Assembly (NCBI RefSeq): GCF_000337495.1 | Contig: NZ_AOIS01000060.1 | Coordinates: 17,606 to 81,083 of the forward strand | Origin: Haloterrigena salina JCM 13891 | Lineage (GTDB): Archaea; Halobacteriota; Halobacteria; Halobacteriales; Natrialbaceae | Length of the DNA: 63,478 bases | Direction: 5' to 3' | In this document: piece by piece, positions 24,454-33,676 of the stretch | How positions within the stretch are numbered: position 1 is the stretch's first letter | How the letters are laid out: each line of letters opens with the position of its first letter | Notes under the pieces: generated by a model | What the model saw: only the letters and a program-made list of their open reading frames with translations | What the model was told of the DNA's origin: nothing | Database searches by the model: none | Program-made: the position numbers and the translations under genes

Positions 24454-24759
24454 ATGAAAGCGATACGAAATCGGTTATTCGACGCGCTGTCGAGCGGGCA
24501 ACGACGACGGATTCTGTTTACACTTCTCGAACGGGAGGATCTAGTCAATATCGACTCGCCGCCGGACGGCGTCGAGGATCGGCACGGCGCGGCGGTCGAC
24601 CGACGACACGTTCATCTCCCCAAACTGGTGGATTACGGCTTCATCGAGTGGGATCGACAGGCGAACGCCGTCACGAGAGGATCGCAGTTCGCGGAGATCG
24701 AACCGATGTTGCGAGTGGTAGCCGACAACCGGGAGTTGCTACCCGTCACGCTGGAGTGA
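24454..24759 (+). CDS. DUF7344-type winged-helix protein
   Basis: The 101-residue protein begins RNRLFDALSSGQRRRILFTL and continues with VHLPKLVDYGFIEWDRQANAVTRG. This is the compact winged-helix pattern of haloarchaeal DUF7344 domains, which often regulate or accompany signalling proteins. It lies 37 bases before a response regulator gene on the same strand, so the two probably form one unit. The upstream region contains the direct repeat ACGTGAA (TACGTGAAAATGACGTGAAG), a possible operator. Confidence 0.75.
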   Translation: MKAIRNRLFDALSSGQRRRILFTLLEREDLVNIDSPPDGVEDRHGAAVDRRHVHLPKLVDYGFIEWDRQANAVTRGSQFAEIEPMLRVVADNRELLPVTLE

Positions 24760-24796
24760 CGAATGATTGCTGCCCGGAACGAACTCGAGAGATTCG

Positions 24797-25267
24797 ATGT
24801 CCCCGTTTATCCATCAGACCGGCGTCGACGAACCGATCGACGTCCTGCTCGTCGAAGACGACCCTCGCGACGTCGGCCTGCTACGGGAAGCCTTCGAGAA
24901 AGCGAAGACGAACCGTGAGATCTGGCTGCACGCGGTCGCCAGCGGTAGCGACGCGCTGTCGTACCTCTGTCAGTCGGTCGAATCGGACTCGGGTCCCCCG
25001 CCGAACTTCGTCCTTCTGGATTTGGACCTCCCGACCCGCGACGGGGTCGAGATTCTCGAGGCGATCGTCGACGACCCGAAACTGCGACGGCTCTCGGTCG
25101 TCATTCTCACTGAATCGGATCGATCCGACGATATCGTGCGCTGCTACGAGGCCCGGGCCAACGCGTATCTGACGAAGCCGACCGATCTGAGCGGCTACGT
25201 CTCGCTCGTCGGCGGAATCGAATGGTTCTGGCTCGAGCAGGCCAAACTTCCCTCGATTTCGGCGTAA
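24797..25267 (+). CDS. stand-alone response regulator (CheY-like receiver)
   Basis: The 156-residue product is one receiver domain: the acidic pair in VLLVEDDPRD, the phosphorylated Asp in FVLLDLDLPTRDG, the switch Thr/Ser region VVILTESD and the conserved Lys in YLTKPTDLSGY. No output domain follows. This type resembles the Rcp1/haloarchaeal single-domain regulators that pass phosphate from histidine kinases. No kinase gene is adjacent. It follows a winged-helix gene, which could be its partner. Confidence 0.88.
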   Translation: MSPFIHQTGVDEPIDVLLVEDDPRDVGLLREAFEKAKTNREIWLHAVASGSDALSYLCQSVESDSGPPPNFVLLDLDLPTRDGVEILEAIVDDPKLRRLSVVILTESDRSDDIVRCYEARANAYLTKPTDLSGYVSLVGGIEWFWLEQAKLPSISA

Positions 25268-25593
25268 CTACTGACCAGGCCTGATCCGATGTCGGTCCCG
25301 GCCGGTCCGCGAGTGCGTATCGACTGTGTTCCGCTGAGCCGTAGCTACCGGAATCACGGGCAGTCGTATTTCAGAGAAATGACAGGACCCATCGTGGTTG
25401 GGCCTGAATGGGACCTGCCACTACCCTCTATCGAACGTATCCCCAAGTAGCTTGTGTGATAATCTGAGTGAACAACTAATTCCAGACGTACCGGAGAGAA
25501 TCAAACCACTAACCGGCCGTTCTCGAACGCGAATTCTTTTCCATACGGGTGCCCTATTTCGGGTGTTCGGTTATCCGAATTCGTGGTTGGGCC
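25268..25593. other. gene-free region upstream of the TrmB-type regulator
   Basis: The 326 bases contain no credible reading frame. The 12-base sequence CGTGGTTGGGCC occurs twice in the same orientation, at 25393-25404 and 25582-25593, the second ending at the base before the ATG of the TrmB-family gene. Several GGACC/GGGACC words cluster at 25385-25420. These may be regulator-binding sites. No RNA gene is recognised. Confidence 0.4.
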
Positions 25594-26409
25594 ATGACAC
25601 AGGACGAAACAACGGTAGAAGCGATTAGTCTGTTACAGGACCTCGGTCTGCAGGAGTACGAGGCACGCTGCTTTATCGCGTTGAACAAACTCCCCAACGG
25701 GACCGCAAAGGAGATCCACGAGATCTCCGAGGTTCCTCGAACGCGGGTGTACGACGCCATTCGCGTCCTCGAGTCGCAGGGACTGGTCGAAGTCCAGCAC
25801 TCGAGCCCTCAGCGGTACCGCGCCGTCGGGATCACCGAGGCGACGCGGATTCTGCGCGAGAAGTACAACGATCGGATCGACACGCTCGAGACGTATCTCG
25901 AGGAGACGGACGTCGAGGAGCCCGGAGACGACGAGCACGTCCAGGAGATCTGGTCGCTGAGCGGCCACGAGGCGATCGAGTCCCGGACACTCGAACTGAT
26001 CGGGAACGCGGAGTCAGAGATCGCGCTGCTCGTCGTCGACGACGACGTCCTCTCCGAGGCGCTGTTCGACGGCGTCGAGCAGGCGACCGAGCGGGGCCTC
26101 ACCGTCGTTCTCGGCGGCCAGACACCGGAGACGACGGCGACGCTGGAGGCTCGACTCCCAGAGACGCGCGTGTTCGAAACCGAGATGGAGTGGCTCACCG
26201 GGAGCGAACTGGACGCCGAGGTCGCGATCAGCCGGATCCTGCTCGTCGACCGGGAGACGCTGCTGATCGGAACCTACTATCCCGACGCCGACAGTGGCAA
26301 ATCGAAAGAGCAGGCCGTGTTCGCCAAGGGACTCCAGAATGGGGTCGTGGTGCTCCTGCGCAGACTCGTGACCGCCGGCCTGTCCGCGATCGAGGATCCG
26401 GGGACGTGA
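25594..26409 (+). CDS. TrmB-family transcriptional regulator
   Basis: The 271-residue product starts with a TrmB-type winged helix (LLQDLGLQEYEARCFIAL, then PRTRVYDAIRVLESQGLV). A coiled-coil segment and a C-terminal ligand domain with ESEIALLVVDDDVLSEAL and ILLVDRETLLIGTYY follow. TrmB proteins sense sugars and control glycolysis and gluconeogenesis genes in archaea. The next gene, 63 bases downstream on the same strand, encodes glucose-6-phosphate isomerase, a fitting target. The ATG at 25594 is chosen over one at 25549 because the TrmB domain starts there. Confidence 0.88.
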   Translation: MTQDETTVEAISLLQDLGLQEYEARCFIALNKLPNGTAKEIHEISEVPRTRVYDAIRVLESQGLVEVQHSSPQRYRAVGITEATRILREKYNDRIDTLETYLEETDVEEPGDDEHVQEIWSLSGHEAIESRTLELIGNAESEIALLVVDDDVLSEALFDGVEQATERGLTVVLGGQTPETTATLEARLPETRVFETEMEWLTGSELDAEVAISRILLVDRETLLIGTYYPDADSGKSKEQAVFAKGLQNGVVVLLRRLVTAGLSAIEDPGT

Positions 26410-26472
26410 CGTCCGCGTCGGCGCCCGATCGCTGACGGAACGCCTTTATCGAAGGCGGTTGCCTTCTCGCGT

Positions 26473-27774
26473 ATGAACGTCGATATCGGTAACGCGCTCG
26501 CGTCGGTCGCGTCGCCGGGCGCCTCGAGGGAGTCCCTCGAGCGCCTGGACGAGCAGGTCGCGGACGCCCACGAGCGCATCGTCGTGGGAATGGAAAATTC
26601 GGAGCACGGCTACGAGGCCCTCAACCTCCCGGAGCGAACCGACCCGGACGAGATCCGGGCGGCCGTCGAGCCGGTCGTCGACGCCGAGGCGCTGATCACC
26701 GTCGGCATCGGCGGCAGCGCGCTCGGCGCGGCGACGATCACGGACGCGCTCGCCGACGAGAGCGACACCGACGCCGTCTACCTCGACAACGTCGACCCCG
26801 AGTGGGTGTCGAACCACCTCGAGGGACTGCCCCTCGAGGAGACGGCGATCAACGTGGTCTCGCGGTCGGGAACGACGGCGGAGACGCTGGCGAACTTCCT
26901 CGTCGTCCGCGACGCCTTCGAGGCCGCGGGCGTCGACTGGACCGAGCGGACGATCGTGACGACCGGCGAGTCCGGCCCGCTCCGGAACCTCGCGGACCGG
27001 CACGACCTCCCGTCGCTGAAGGTCCCCGACGGCGTTCCGGGCCGCTTCTCGGCGCTGTCGGCGGTCGGCATGGTCGCGGCGGCCGTCTGCGGCCACGATC
27101 TCGAGGCCTTACTCGAGGGCGCCGCCGCCGAGCGCGAGAGCCTGACCGGCTCGCTGTTCGACTGCCCGGCCTACGCCTACGGAGCGACGGCCTACGCGCT
27201 CGACCAGCGCGGCGCCGCCGTCAACGCCATGGTCCCCTACGCGGAGTCGCTCGAGACGTTCGCCGAGTGGTTCGCCCAGCTGTGGGCCGAGAGCCTCGGC
27301 AAGGACGACCTCGGGCAGACGCCGGCGCGGGCGCTCGGCGTGACCGACCAGCACTCGCAGTTGCAACTCTACCGAGCGGGCCCGCGGGACAAACTCGTCA
27401 CCTTCGTCTCGCCGGGCGAGACCGACGACCGATCGATCCCCGATACCGATGTCGACGAACTGGCGTACCTCGGCGACGCGACGCTCGGCGAACTGCTCGA
27501 GGCTGAGTTCGAGGCCACCGAGGCCAGCCTCGCGGCGGCCGGCCGGCCGAACGTCCGGCTCGAACTCGAGACCGTCGACGAGTACGAACTCGGCGGCCTC
27601 CTCTACGGGATGGAGGCGGCCTGCGTCCTCGCGGGCGAACTGTACGGCGTCAACACGTTCGAACAGCCGGCCGTCGAGTGGGCCAAGAAGGCCACCCGCG
27701 GCCTGCTCGGCGGCGGAGAGTTTGAGGAGGCCGACGCCGTCGCTGAGAAGACCGAGCTTCGTATCGAGCGGTAG
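26473..27774 (+). CDS. pgi: glucose-6-phosphate isomerase
   Basis: The 433-residue protein interconverts glucose 6-phosphate and fructose 6-phosphate. It has the two SIS-type folds of the PGI superfamily: ITVGIGGSALGAATI, NVVSRSGTTAETLANF for phosphate binding, and GVTDQHSQLQLYRAGPRDK near the C-terminus. Length and motifs match haloarchaeal Pgi. It follows a TrmB regulator gene, which may control it. In haloarchaea it works mainly in gluconeogenesis and hexose entry. Confidence 0.93.
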   Translation: MNVDIGNALASVASPGASRESLERLDEQVADAHERIVVGMENSEHGYEALNLPERTDPDEIRAAVEPVVDAEALITVGIGGSALGAATITDALADESDTDAVYLDNVDPEWVSNHLEGLPLEETAINVVSRSGTTAETLANFLVVRDAFEAAGVDWTERTIVTTGESGPLRNLADRHDLPSLKVPDGVPGRFSALSAVGMVAAAVCGHDLEALLEGAAAERESLTGSLFDCPAYAYGATAYALDQRGAAVNAMVPYAESLETFAEWFAQLWAESLGKDDLGQTPARALGVTDQHSQLQLYRAGPRDKLVTFVSPGETDDRSIPDTDVDELAYLGDATLGELLEAEFEATEASLAAAGRPNVRLELETVDEYELGGLLYGMEAACVLAGELYGVNTFEQPAVEWAKKATRGLLGGGEFEEADAVAEKTELRIER

Positions 27775-27840
27775 CCGGATTCAGTTCCGGACCCGACCGC
27801 GTTGCGGTGCGCCTATGGGTTCGCGCTCGAAGATTCACGT

Positions 27841-28965
27841 ATGAGCGATCTCACCCGGACCGCCGACGGCGACGGTGACGCCGGCTCGGCCGCGTCCGAC
27901 GTCGTCCCGACCGTCGGAACCGTCCTCTCGGCCGTCGTTCTCGTCGCGCTCTTGTTACCGGTCCGCCGCGGCGTCGACGCCCCCGCAGTCTGGCTCGCGG
28001 CGGTCGGCGCCCTCGTCGCCACGGGCGCGTTCGTCGGTCGCCGCCACGGCCTGCTCGAGCGACGCGTCGCCGGGCCGGCCGCTGCCGGAGGGAGCCTCCT
28101 CGTCGTCGCCCTGTCGGGGTACGCGATCACCCAGGGCGTCCTGGGTTCGGTCGTCGTCCCGGGCCTCGAGGGATCGGTCTCGCTGCTGTTCGTCGCATTG
28201 GTCGCCGCAATCGGTGCGGTCGGGGTCGGGATCGCCGATCGCGGCGGCGTCTCGGGTCCGGGTTTGTACCGCCGGCTCGCACGGACGGTCGAGATGTGCA
28301 TACTCGCCGTCGTCGGCCTGTTCAGCCTCTCGATCGCGGCGGTATTCCTCTCGCTGCCCGTGACCACCCTCGTCGGCGAACTCACGCCGCTCCAGCAGTC
28401 GCTGGTCGAGTACCCCGCCTACGCGGTCGGCCTCGGCGGGGTCGCGGCGGGCTACCTAGCCTACCGCGGCCGCGACCTGTCGTTCATCGACCTCGAGCGG
28501 CCGACGCTCCGGACGGTCGGCTGGATCGTCCTCGGACTCGTCTTGCTCTTCGCCGTGAATATCGGGATCTCGCAGGTCATGACGGCGCTGGGCATCGACG
28601 CCTCGGACCACACCACCACCCAGCGGCTGGCCGAGAACCCCGAACTGGCGATGGTCGCCGTCCCGTCGATGCTCCTGTTCGTCGGGCCGTTCGAGGAGCT
28701 GTTCTACCGGAACGTGATCCAGAAGAGCCTCTACGAACACTTCTCCCGGGCCGGCGCCGTCCTCGTCGGGAGCCTCGTCTTCATGATCGTCCACCTGTTC
28801 GCCTATGCGACCGCGGGACCGGGCGCGATGCTCGCGAGTCTCGCGCTGGTGTTCGCGCTCGGGTTGATCCTCGGGACGATCTACGAACGGACGGACAACC
28901 TGCTGGTGCCCGCGCTGGTCCACGGCTGTTACAACGCGTTGCTGTTCGTCGAATATCTCGTGTGA
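27841..28965 (+). CDS. CPBP-family intramembrane metalloprotease
   Basis: The 374-residue membrane protein has about nine helices. The CPBP (CaaX protease and bacteriocin processing) motifs all lie in the C-terminal half: FEELFYRNVIQ with the paired Glu and Arg, FMIVHLFAY with His, and VHGCYNALLF with the second His. In bacteria and eukaryotes such enzymes cut prenylated or other membrane peptides; the archaeal substrate is unknown. The ATG at 27841 precedes an acidic tail and the first helix. It follows pgi but is separated by a possible promoter. Confidence 0.88.
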   Translation: MSDLTRTADGDGDAGSAASDVVPTVGTVLSAVVLVALLLPVRRGVDAPAVWLAAVGALVATGAFVGRRHGLLERRVAGPAAAGGSLLVVALSGYAITQGVLGSVVVPGLEGSVSLLFVALVAAIGAVGVGIADRGGVSGPGLYRRLARTVEMCILAVVGLFSLSIAAVFLSLPVTTLVGELTPLQQSLVEYPAYAVGLGGVAAGYLAYRGRDLSFIDLERPTLRTVGWIVLGLVLLFAVNIGISQVMTALGIDASDHTTTQRLAENPELAMVAVPSMLLFVGPFEELFYRNVIQKSLYEHFSRAGAVLVGSLVFMIVHLFAYATAGPGAMLASLALVFALGLILGTIYERTDNLLVPALVHGCYNALLFVEYLV

Positions 28966-28995
28966 GAAAGCCGGGTGCCGACGGCGGTTGCCCAA

Positions 28996-29454
28996 TTACG
29001 ACGGGTTCTTCCGGGCGAGTTCCGAGCCACAGATCGGACAGCGGTCCTTCTGTTCGTCGAACTCGCGACCGCAGCCCTGACACTGGTAGCGCCAGTGGCG
29101 CTGTTCGTCGATGCCCTCGCGGGCGATCACTTCCACGTCGACGTTTAACTTCTCCGCGACGTTTTGCATCGCGTAGTCGTCGGTGACGAGCGTTCCGTCG
29201 AGTTCGAAACTCGCCGCGACGAGGCGAACGTCGGTGTCGGAGAGGACGTCGAGATCGCCCGATTCGCGGGCCGCGCGCTGGACTTTCTCGGTGGTGTCGT
29301 CGTTCGGAATGTGGATGTGCATCCCCGAGCCCTCCATCGCGTCGTAGCGATAGGCGCTCTCGTCCTCGAGTTCTTCGCGGACGAGGGGGATAGTTGCAGT
29401 CTGTTCTGTCGTGTGAAAGTCGTGGATAAACGCCGAGGAGTCGAGAACGTACAT
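28996..29454 (-). CDS. nob1: rRNA endonuclease Nob1 (PIN domain plus zinc ribbon)
   Basis: The 152-residue product combines a PIN nuclease domain (MYVLDSSAFIHDF with D5, the VREELED segment, LVTDDYAMQNVAEKL) and a C-terminal zinc ribbon with CQGCGREF and CPICGSEL. This is the archaeal Nob1 layout. Nob1 makes the final cut at the 3' end of 16S rRNA in the pre-30S particle. The zinc ribbon distinguishes it from VapC toxins. It lies 4 bases after a PRC-barrel gene, and the two are probably cotranscribed. Confidence 0.9.
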   Translation of the reverse strand: MYVLDSSAFIHDFHTTEQTATIPLVREELEDESAYRYDAMEGSGMHIHIPNDDTTEKVQRAARESGDLDVLSDTDVRLVAASFELDGTLVTDDYAMQNVAEKLNVDVEVIAREGIDEQRHWRYQCQGCGREFDEQKDRCPICGSELARKNPS

Positions 29455-29458
29455 ACCG

Positions 29459-29704
29459 TTAGCGCTGGACGACAATGTAGTCTTTGACCGCCTGAACGCG
29501 GTTGACGGGGACGAGGAATCGGCCCGCGTCGTCGACGTCGAAGTCGACCGTTCGCGGGGAGATTTCGTCGTCGGGATCGATAACGAGGTCGTGGAGCTTG
29601 CCGGATTTGAGATCCATTGTGATGTTATAGAGCAATCCGAGCTCGGTGCCGTCGGAACCCATGACGGACTTCCCCGAGAGATTTTCAGCGAGTATATCGC
29701 TCAT
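29459..29704 (-). CDS. PRC-barrel domain protein
   Basis: The 81-residue product is a single PRC-barrel: LAENLSGKSVMGSDGTELG, LHDLVIDPDDE and FLVPVNRVQAVKDYIVV. PRC-barrels occur at the end of the ribosome maturation factor RimM and as stand-alone archaeal proteins thought to act in RNA metabolism. Being four bases upstream of nob1, a 16S rRNA processing enzyme, it likely takes part in ribosome assembly. Confidence 0.88.
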   Translation of the reverse strand: MSDILAENLSGKSVMGSDGTELGLLYNITMDLKSGKLHDLVIDPDDEISPRTVDFDVDDAGRFLVPVNRVQAVKDYIVVQR

Positions 29705-29983
29705 GCATACCCGTACTTACTAATCGGTATTAAAGTCCACGGGGTAGATAGCGAGGCGTCGTACCCGCCGTCGTCGCGTCGCTCGAGTCGATTCGGACTC
29801 CCTCGAAGCGACACGGATCCGGTCCAATAGCGGCCGCTCGAGGGGCGGCCGATCGGCGCCGGTTCGGACGGACTCAGTTTCGCGTCGAGCGACCAGTCAG
29901 ACCGGCGAGAACAGCGCGGATGACGATGGGTTTAACTACCGCTCTACCGACCCCTTAGATAAGACCTTCTCGGGTGGTTCACC

Positions 29984-31783
29984 ATGTCGAATACGGATAC
30001 GCACGACCCCACATCTCTCAGAACTCCGATCGTGGCCGTCCTCGGCCACGTCGATCACGGCAAGACCAGTCTCCTCGACAAGATACGCGGCTCCGCGGTG
30101 ATCGAGGGCGAAGCGGGCGCCATCACCCAGCACATCGGCGCGACGGCGGTCCCGCTCGACATCATCTCCTCGATCGCGGGCGACCTCGTCGACCCCGACG
30201 ACTTCGACCTGCCCGGCCTGCTCTTTATCGACACGCCGGGCCACCACTCCTTTACGACGCTGCGCTCGCGGGGCGGCGCGCTCGCTGACATCGCTATCCT
30301 CGTCGTCGACGTCAACGACGGCTTCCAGCCCCAGACGCTCGAGGCGCTTGACATCCTCAAGCGCTCCCAGACGCCCTTCATCGTCGCGGCGAACAAGATC
30401 GACACCGTCCCCGGCTGGGACCCCAACGAGGACGCGCCGATCAACGACACCTACGAGTCCCAGTCCGAGCGTGTCCGCCAGCGACTCGACGAGAGCCTCT
30501 ACGAGATCATCGGCAATCTGAGCGACGAGGGGTTTTCCGCCGACCTCTACTGGCGCGTCCAGAACTTCCAGCGCAACGTCGGCGTCGTCCCCGTCTCGGC
30601 GATGACCGGCGAGGGCGTCCCGGACCTACTGACCGTGATGATGGGCCTCTCCCAGCGGTACATGAAAGAGGAGATGGAGATCGACGTCTCCGGCCCCGGT
30701 GTCGGCACCGTCCTCGAGGTCAAAGAGGAGAAAGGGTTCGGGAAGACGGTCGACATCGTCCTCTACGACGGGACGATCAAGGAAGACGACACGATCGTCG
30801 TTGGCGGACAGAACGACCCGATCGTCACCGAGGTTCGCGCGCTGCTCCAGCCCCGTCCGCTCGCGGAGATCCGAACCGAGAGCCGCTTCGAGAACGTCGA
30901 CGAGGTCGGCGCCGCGGCCGGGATCAAGGTCGCCGCGCCAGAACTCGGCGACGCGATGGCCGGCGCGCCCGTCCGGGTCGTCCGCGACCGGGACCTCGAT
31001 GACGTCATCGAGGAAGTCCAGGCCGAACTCGCCTCGATAGCGGTCGACACCGCCGAAGAGGGCGTCGTCGTCAAGGCCGACACGCTGGGAAGCCTCGAGG
31101 CGATGGCCGACGCCTTAGACGAGGCGGAGGTGCCGATCGTCCGCGCGGAGGTCGGCGACGTCGCGCCGCGTGACATCTCGGTCGCGTCGACCGCCGAGGA
31201 CCCGAAACAGCAGGTCATCCTCGGGTTCAACGTCGACGTCCTCTCAGACGCCGAACACCGAGCCGAGACCGACGACGTGACGATCTTCACGGACGAGGTC
31301 ATCTACCAGCTCGTTGAGGAGTACGACGAGTACGTCGAGGGGATCGAACAGGCCCAGCAGGACACCATCCTCGAGAACATCTCGCGGCCCGCCCGGTTCC
31401 GCATCCTGCCGGACCACACGTTCCGCCAGAACGATCCCGCGGTCGTCGGGGTCGAGGTCAACTCCGGGACCGTCCAGAACAACGCCACCGTCGTGAAGTT
31501 CGAGGGCAACGAGCCCGAACGCGTCGGCCAGATCAAGGGCATCCAGGAGCAAGGCGAGGACGTCGACGAAGCCCGGGCCGGCAACCGGGTCTCCGTCGCC
31601 ATCGACGGCCCGACCGTCGGCCGCCAGATCGAGGAAGACGACGAGCTCTGGATTCAGATTCCCGAGAAACACGCGAAGATCTTAGAGCAGGAACTCGCCG
31701 ACGAGATCCCCGCCGACGAACTCGAGGCGCTGAACATGTACCTCGACAAGCAGCGCAGCCGGGATCCGTTCTGGGGCAAGTAG
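29984..31783 (+). CDS. infB: translation initiation factor IF-2 (aIF5B)
   Basis: The 599-residue protein is a GTPase that joins ribosomal subunits and places initiator tRNA. G-domain motifs are in order: GHVDHGKTSLLD, DTPGHHSF, NKID. Domains II to IV follow, with EVKEEKGFGKTVDIVLYDG and FRILPDHTFRQNDPAVVGVE. It lacks the long N-terminal extension of the bacterial protein, as usual in archaea. The start at 29984 gives a 20-residue leader before the G domain. Confidence 0.95.
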   Translation: MSNTDTHDPTSLRTPIVAVLGHVDHGKTSLLDKIRGSAVIEGEAGAITQHIGATAVPLDIISSIAGDLVDPDDFDLPGLLFIDTPGHHSFTTLRSRGGALADIAILVVDVNDGFQPQTLEALDILKRSQTPFIVAANKIDTVPGWDPNEDAPINDTYESQSERVRQRLDESLYEIIGNLSDEGFSADLYWRVQNFQRNVGVVPVSAMTGEGVPDLLTVMMGLSQRYMKEEMEIDVSGPGVGTVLEVKEEKGFGKTVDIVLYDGTIKEDDTIVVGGQNDPIVTEVRALLQPRPLAEIRTESRFENVDEVGAAAGIKVAAPELGDAMAGAPVRVVRDRDLDDVIEEVQAELASIAVDTAEEGVVVKADTLGSLEAMADALDEAEVPIVRAEVGDVAPRDISVASTAEDPKQQVILGFNVDVLSDAEHRAETDDVTIFTDEVIYQLVEEYDEYVEGIEQAQQDTILENISRPARFRILPDHTFRQNDPAVVGVEVNSGTVQNNATVVKFEGNEPERVGQIKGIQEQGEDVDEARAGNRVSVAIDGPTVGRQIEEDDELWIQIPEKHAKILEQELADEIPADELEALNMYLDKQRSRDPFWGK

Positions 31784-31867
31784 CGCCGACCGCGGTTCCG
31801 GTCGGCCCGCTGAAACCGCTCTCTGACCGGCCGCTATCCTTATCGTGATAGTAATATTATAACTCTC

Positions 31868-32059
31868 ATGAATCGTATAGTCTGGCTACTCGCCACCTCG
31901 TACGTCGCGCTCGGGACCGCGCTCTTCTACGGGCTCGCGATCGACTCGGCGACGGTCGTTCTCGGCGCCGCCGCGTTGCTCGCGCTGCTGGGCGTTCCCC
32001 AGTGGCTGCTCCTCTCGAGGGGCGGCAGACGAACGCGGACGCCGCGGAATCGCACCTGA
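31868..32059 (+). CDS. small membrane protein
   Basis: The 63-residue product has one or two hydrophobic helices (residues about 5-25 and 30-52) followed by a basic tail (RGGRRTRTPRN). An AT-rich promoter-like stretch (GATAGTAATATTATAAC) lies just before the ATG, so the transcript probably has a very short leader. No family is recognised. It is convergent with the cyclophilin-like gene, with only 9 bases between them. Confidence 0.55.
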   Translation: MNRIVWLLATSYVALGTALFYGLAIDSATVVLGAAALLALLGVPQWLLLSRGGRRTRTPRNRT

Positions 32060-32068
32060 GGACGGAAC

Positions 32069-32506
32069 TCACGCCGCGCGCTCGAGTCGCAGTCGCGCTC
32101 CGCCCTCGAGATCGGCCAGCGCGGCGCAGTCCCTGACTCGAGCGACGACGGTAACGGGCGCGGCGGCGCGCGGTTTGCCGTTCTGGCTCGCGGTTCCGTC
32201 GTCACCGCTCGCCATATCGAGGTCTTCGCTCCGCTCAGACCTCGCACGGCTCGCGGGCGTCTCGCCCCAGAACAGACACAGTTTCTCGCCGGCCGGCCAG
32301 TAGGCGATCGCGCCCTCGGGAACGACCTCGCGGGCGTTTTCGGGTGGAACATCGAGCGAAACGTCGAAGTAGAGTTCGTTACCCCAGCGGACGGCGTCGC
32401 CGGCGACCGGCAGGGCCGCCTCGAGCGCCGCGCTCGTCTCGGGGGCGTCATCGGTCCAGACGGCCGCGAGCGTTCGGTCGCCGACGGTAACGGTGAGATC
32501 GGTCAT
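32069..32506 (-). CDS. cyclophilin-like fold protein (DUF369/TM1367 type)
   Basis: The 145-residue product has the pattern TLAAVWTDDAPETSAALEAA, WGNELYFDVSLDVPPENA, VVPEGAIAYWPAGEKLCLFW and a closing VVARV segment. This is the haloarchaeal branch of the small cyclophilin-like family. The arginine and other residues of real peptidyl-prolyl isomerases are not evident, so the activity is unknown. A low-complexity insert of about 28 residues (from RARSERSEDLD) breaks the domain. The ATG at 32506 is the family start. Confidence 0.8.
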   Translation of the reverse strand: MTDLTVTVGDRTLAAVWTDDAPETSAALEAALPVAGDAVRWGNELYFDVSLDVPPENAREVVPEGAIAYWPAGEKLCLFWGETPASRARSERSEDLDMASGDDGTASQNGKPRAAAPVTVVARVRDCAALADLEGGARLRLERAA

Positions 32507-32532
32507 GCGAGAGGCCACGGACGGATGTGCCT

Positions 32533-33435
32533 TCAACCCGCGAGGTCCGGTTGCCGCGTCGCGTCCGCTCGCCCGCGGGCGCGTTGGATTCCCTCGACGG
32601 TCGCCTCGGGGTCGTCGATCGCCGCGCGGTCGCAGCGCAGGTCGAACCACCGGCGCTCGAAGACGAGTTCGTCGTCGGTCAGCCGCACGTCTGCGATGTC
32701 GTCCCACGAGACGAACGTGCTCGAGACGGAGCGCTCGACGACGAGTCCGGCCTCGTGGGCGCGGATCGTCGGCGGAGTTCCCTGTTCGTTCCGGTCGAAA
32801 TTGTGCCAGTCGCCGCCGATACCGTACCACTGGAGGAGAATGATGAACCCGTAGAAGACCATGAACGGACCGACGCTTAGCCCCCACGCGATCGTGCTGT
32901 AGAGGCCGCCGCCGATCGTGATCACCAGACAGGCGCCGAACACGATCTCGCCGGAGGTGAGGCCGGTCTGTCGCCACGTCCAGACCGCCGCGGGCTCGTC
33001 GGCGGTGAGCGCGTCGATGTACCGGTTGCGGGCCATCCGATCGACGCCGTAGGCTGTGACGCCGGTGACGAGCGTCACGACGAGCGTCACGACGACGAAC
33101 CGGCCGGTCGCCTCGATCGATATGACGAGGGGGAGTGCCAGCGTCGCCGCGAACGCGATCGGCGGCGCGTAGCAGGCCAGTCGGCGCCACCGGCTCCGAC
33201 CGATCCGCTCGGGCAGGCCGCGAGCCCGCCGCGTGAGGATGTGACCGGCGATCGCGACCGCCGTCACCATCGACGGCAGGACGCCGAGCAACGTCGCGGT
33301 GGTTACCCCGGCCAGGAGCCCCGCGGTCGCCGCGACGCCGGCCGCGACGAGGCCGACGTAGAACCCGAATCCGGCCTGAAAGCCGGTGTCCGGCTCGTCG
33401 AACTCGAGGGCGGGTCGTCGTTCGTGAGATGCCAC
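32533..33435 (-). CDS. membrane protein with a C-terminal PH-like cytoplasmic domain
   Basis: The 300-residue product starts at a GTG (33435) just downstream of a TATA-like ATTTATTTTATAC on the minus strand. Five or six hydrophobic segments occupy residues about 20-200. The C-terminal 80 residues, with EAGLVVERSVSSTFVSWDDI and DELVFERRWFDLRC, look like the small beta domain of bacterial PH-type membrane proteins. The family is not recognised by name. It precedes the cyclophilin-like gene by 26 bases on the same strand. Confidence 0.7.
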   Translation of the reverse strand: MASHERRPALEFDEPDTGFQAGFGFYVGLVAAGVAATAGLLAGVTTATLLGVLPSMVTAVAIAGHILTRRARGLPERIGRSRWRRLACYAPPIAFAATLALPLVISIEATGRFVVVTLVVTLVTGVTAYGVDRMARNRYIDALTADEPAAVWTWRQTGLTSGEIVFGACLVITIGGGLYSTIAWGLSVGPFMVFYGFIILLQWYGIGGDWHNFDRNEQGTPPTIRAHEAGLVVERSVSSTFVSWDDIADVRLTDDELVFERRWFDLRCDRAAIDDPEATVEGIQRARGRADATRQPDLAG

Positions 33436-33676
33436 TGTACCTCGGTGTACGAACGCACGGTATAAAATAAATGGGGAACTGGGAGCGATCCGACATCTCC
33501 GCTCGACGATTGACGGCCTCGAGGCGCACGTCGTGCACTCGACGATGAAATCGCGCTCAGCACGCTCGAGACGGTAATCGCGCGGCGGTTTCGACCGGCG
33601 ACTCACCGCGGGCACTCATGAATTGGTTGAGCCTTCCACTACAAGCATTAACTGGTTAGTGCTGGTGGCCAGTATC

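Noticed and set aside
28996..29454. VapC-type toxin
   Set aside because: The PIN domain is followed by a four-Cys zinc ribbon and is preceded by a PRC-barrel gene, not an antitoxin gene. This is the archaeal Nob1 layout.
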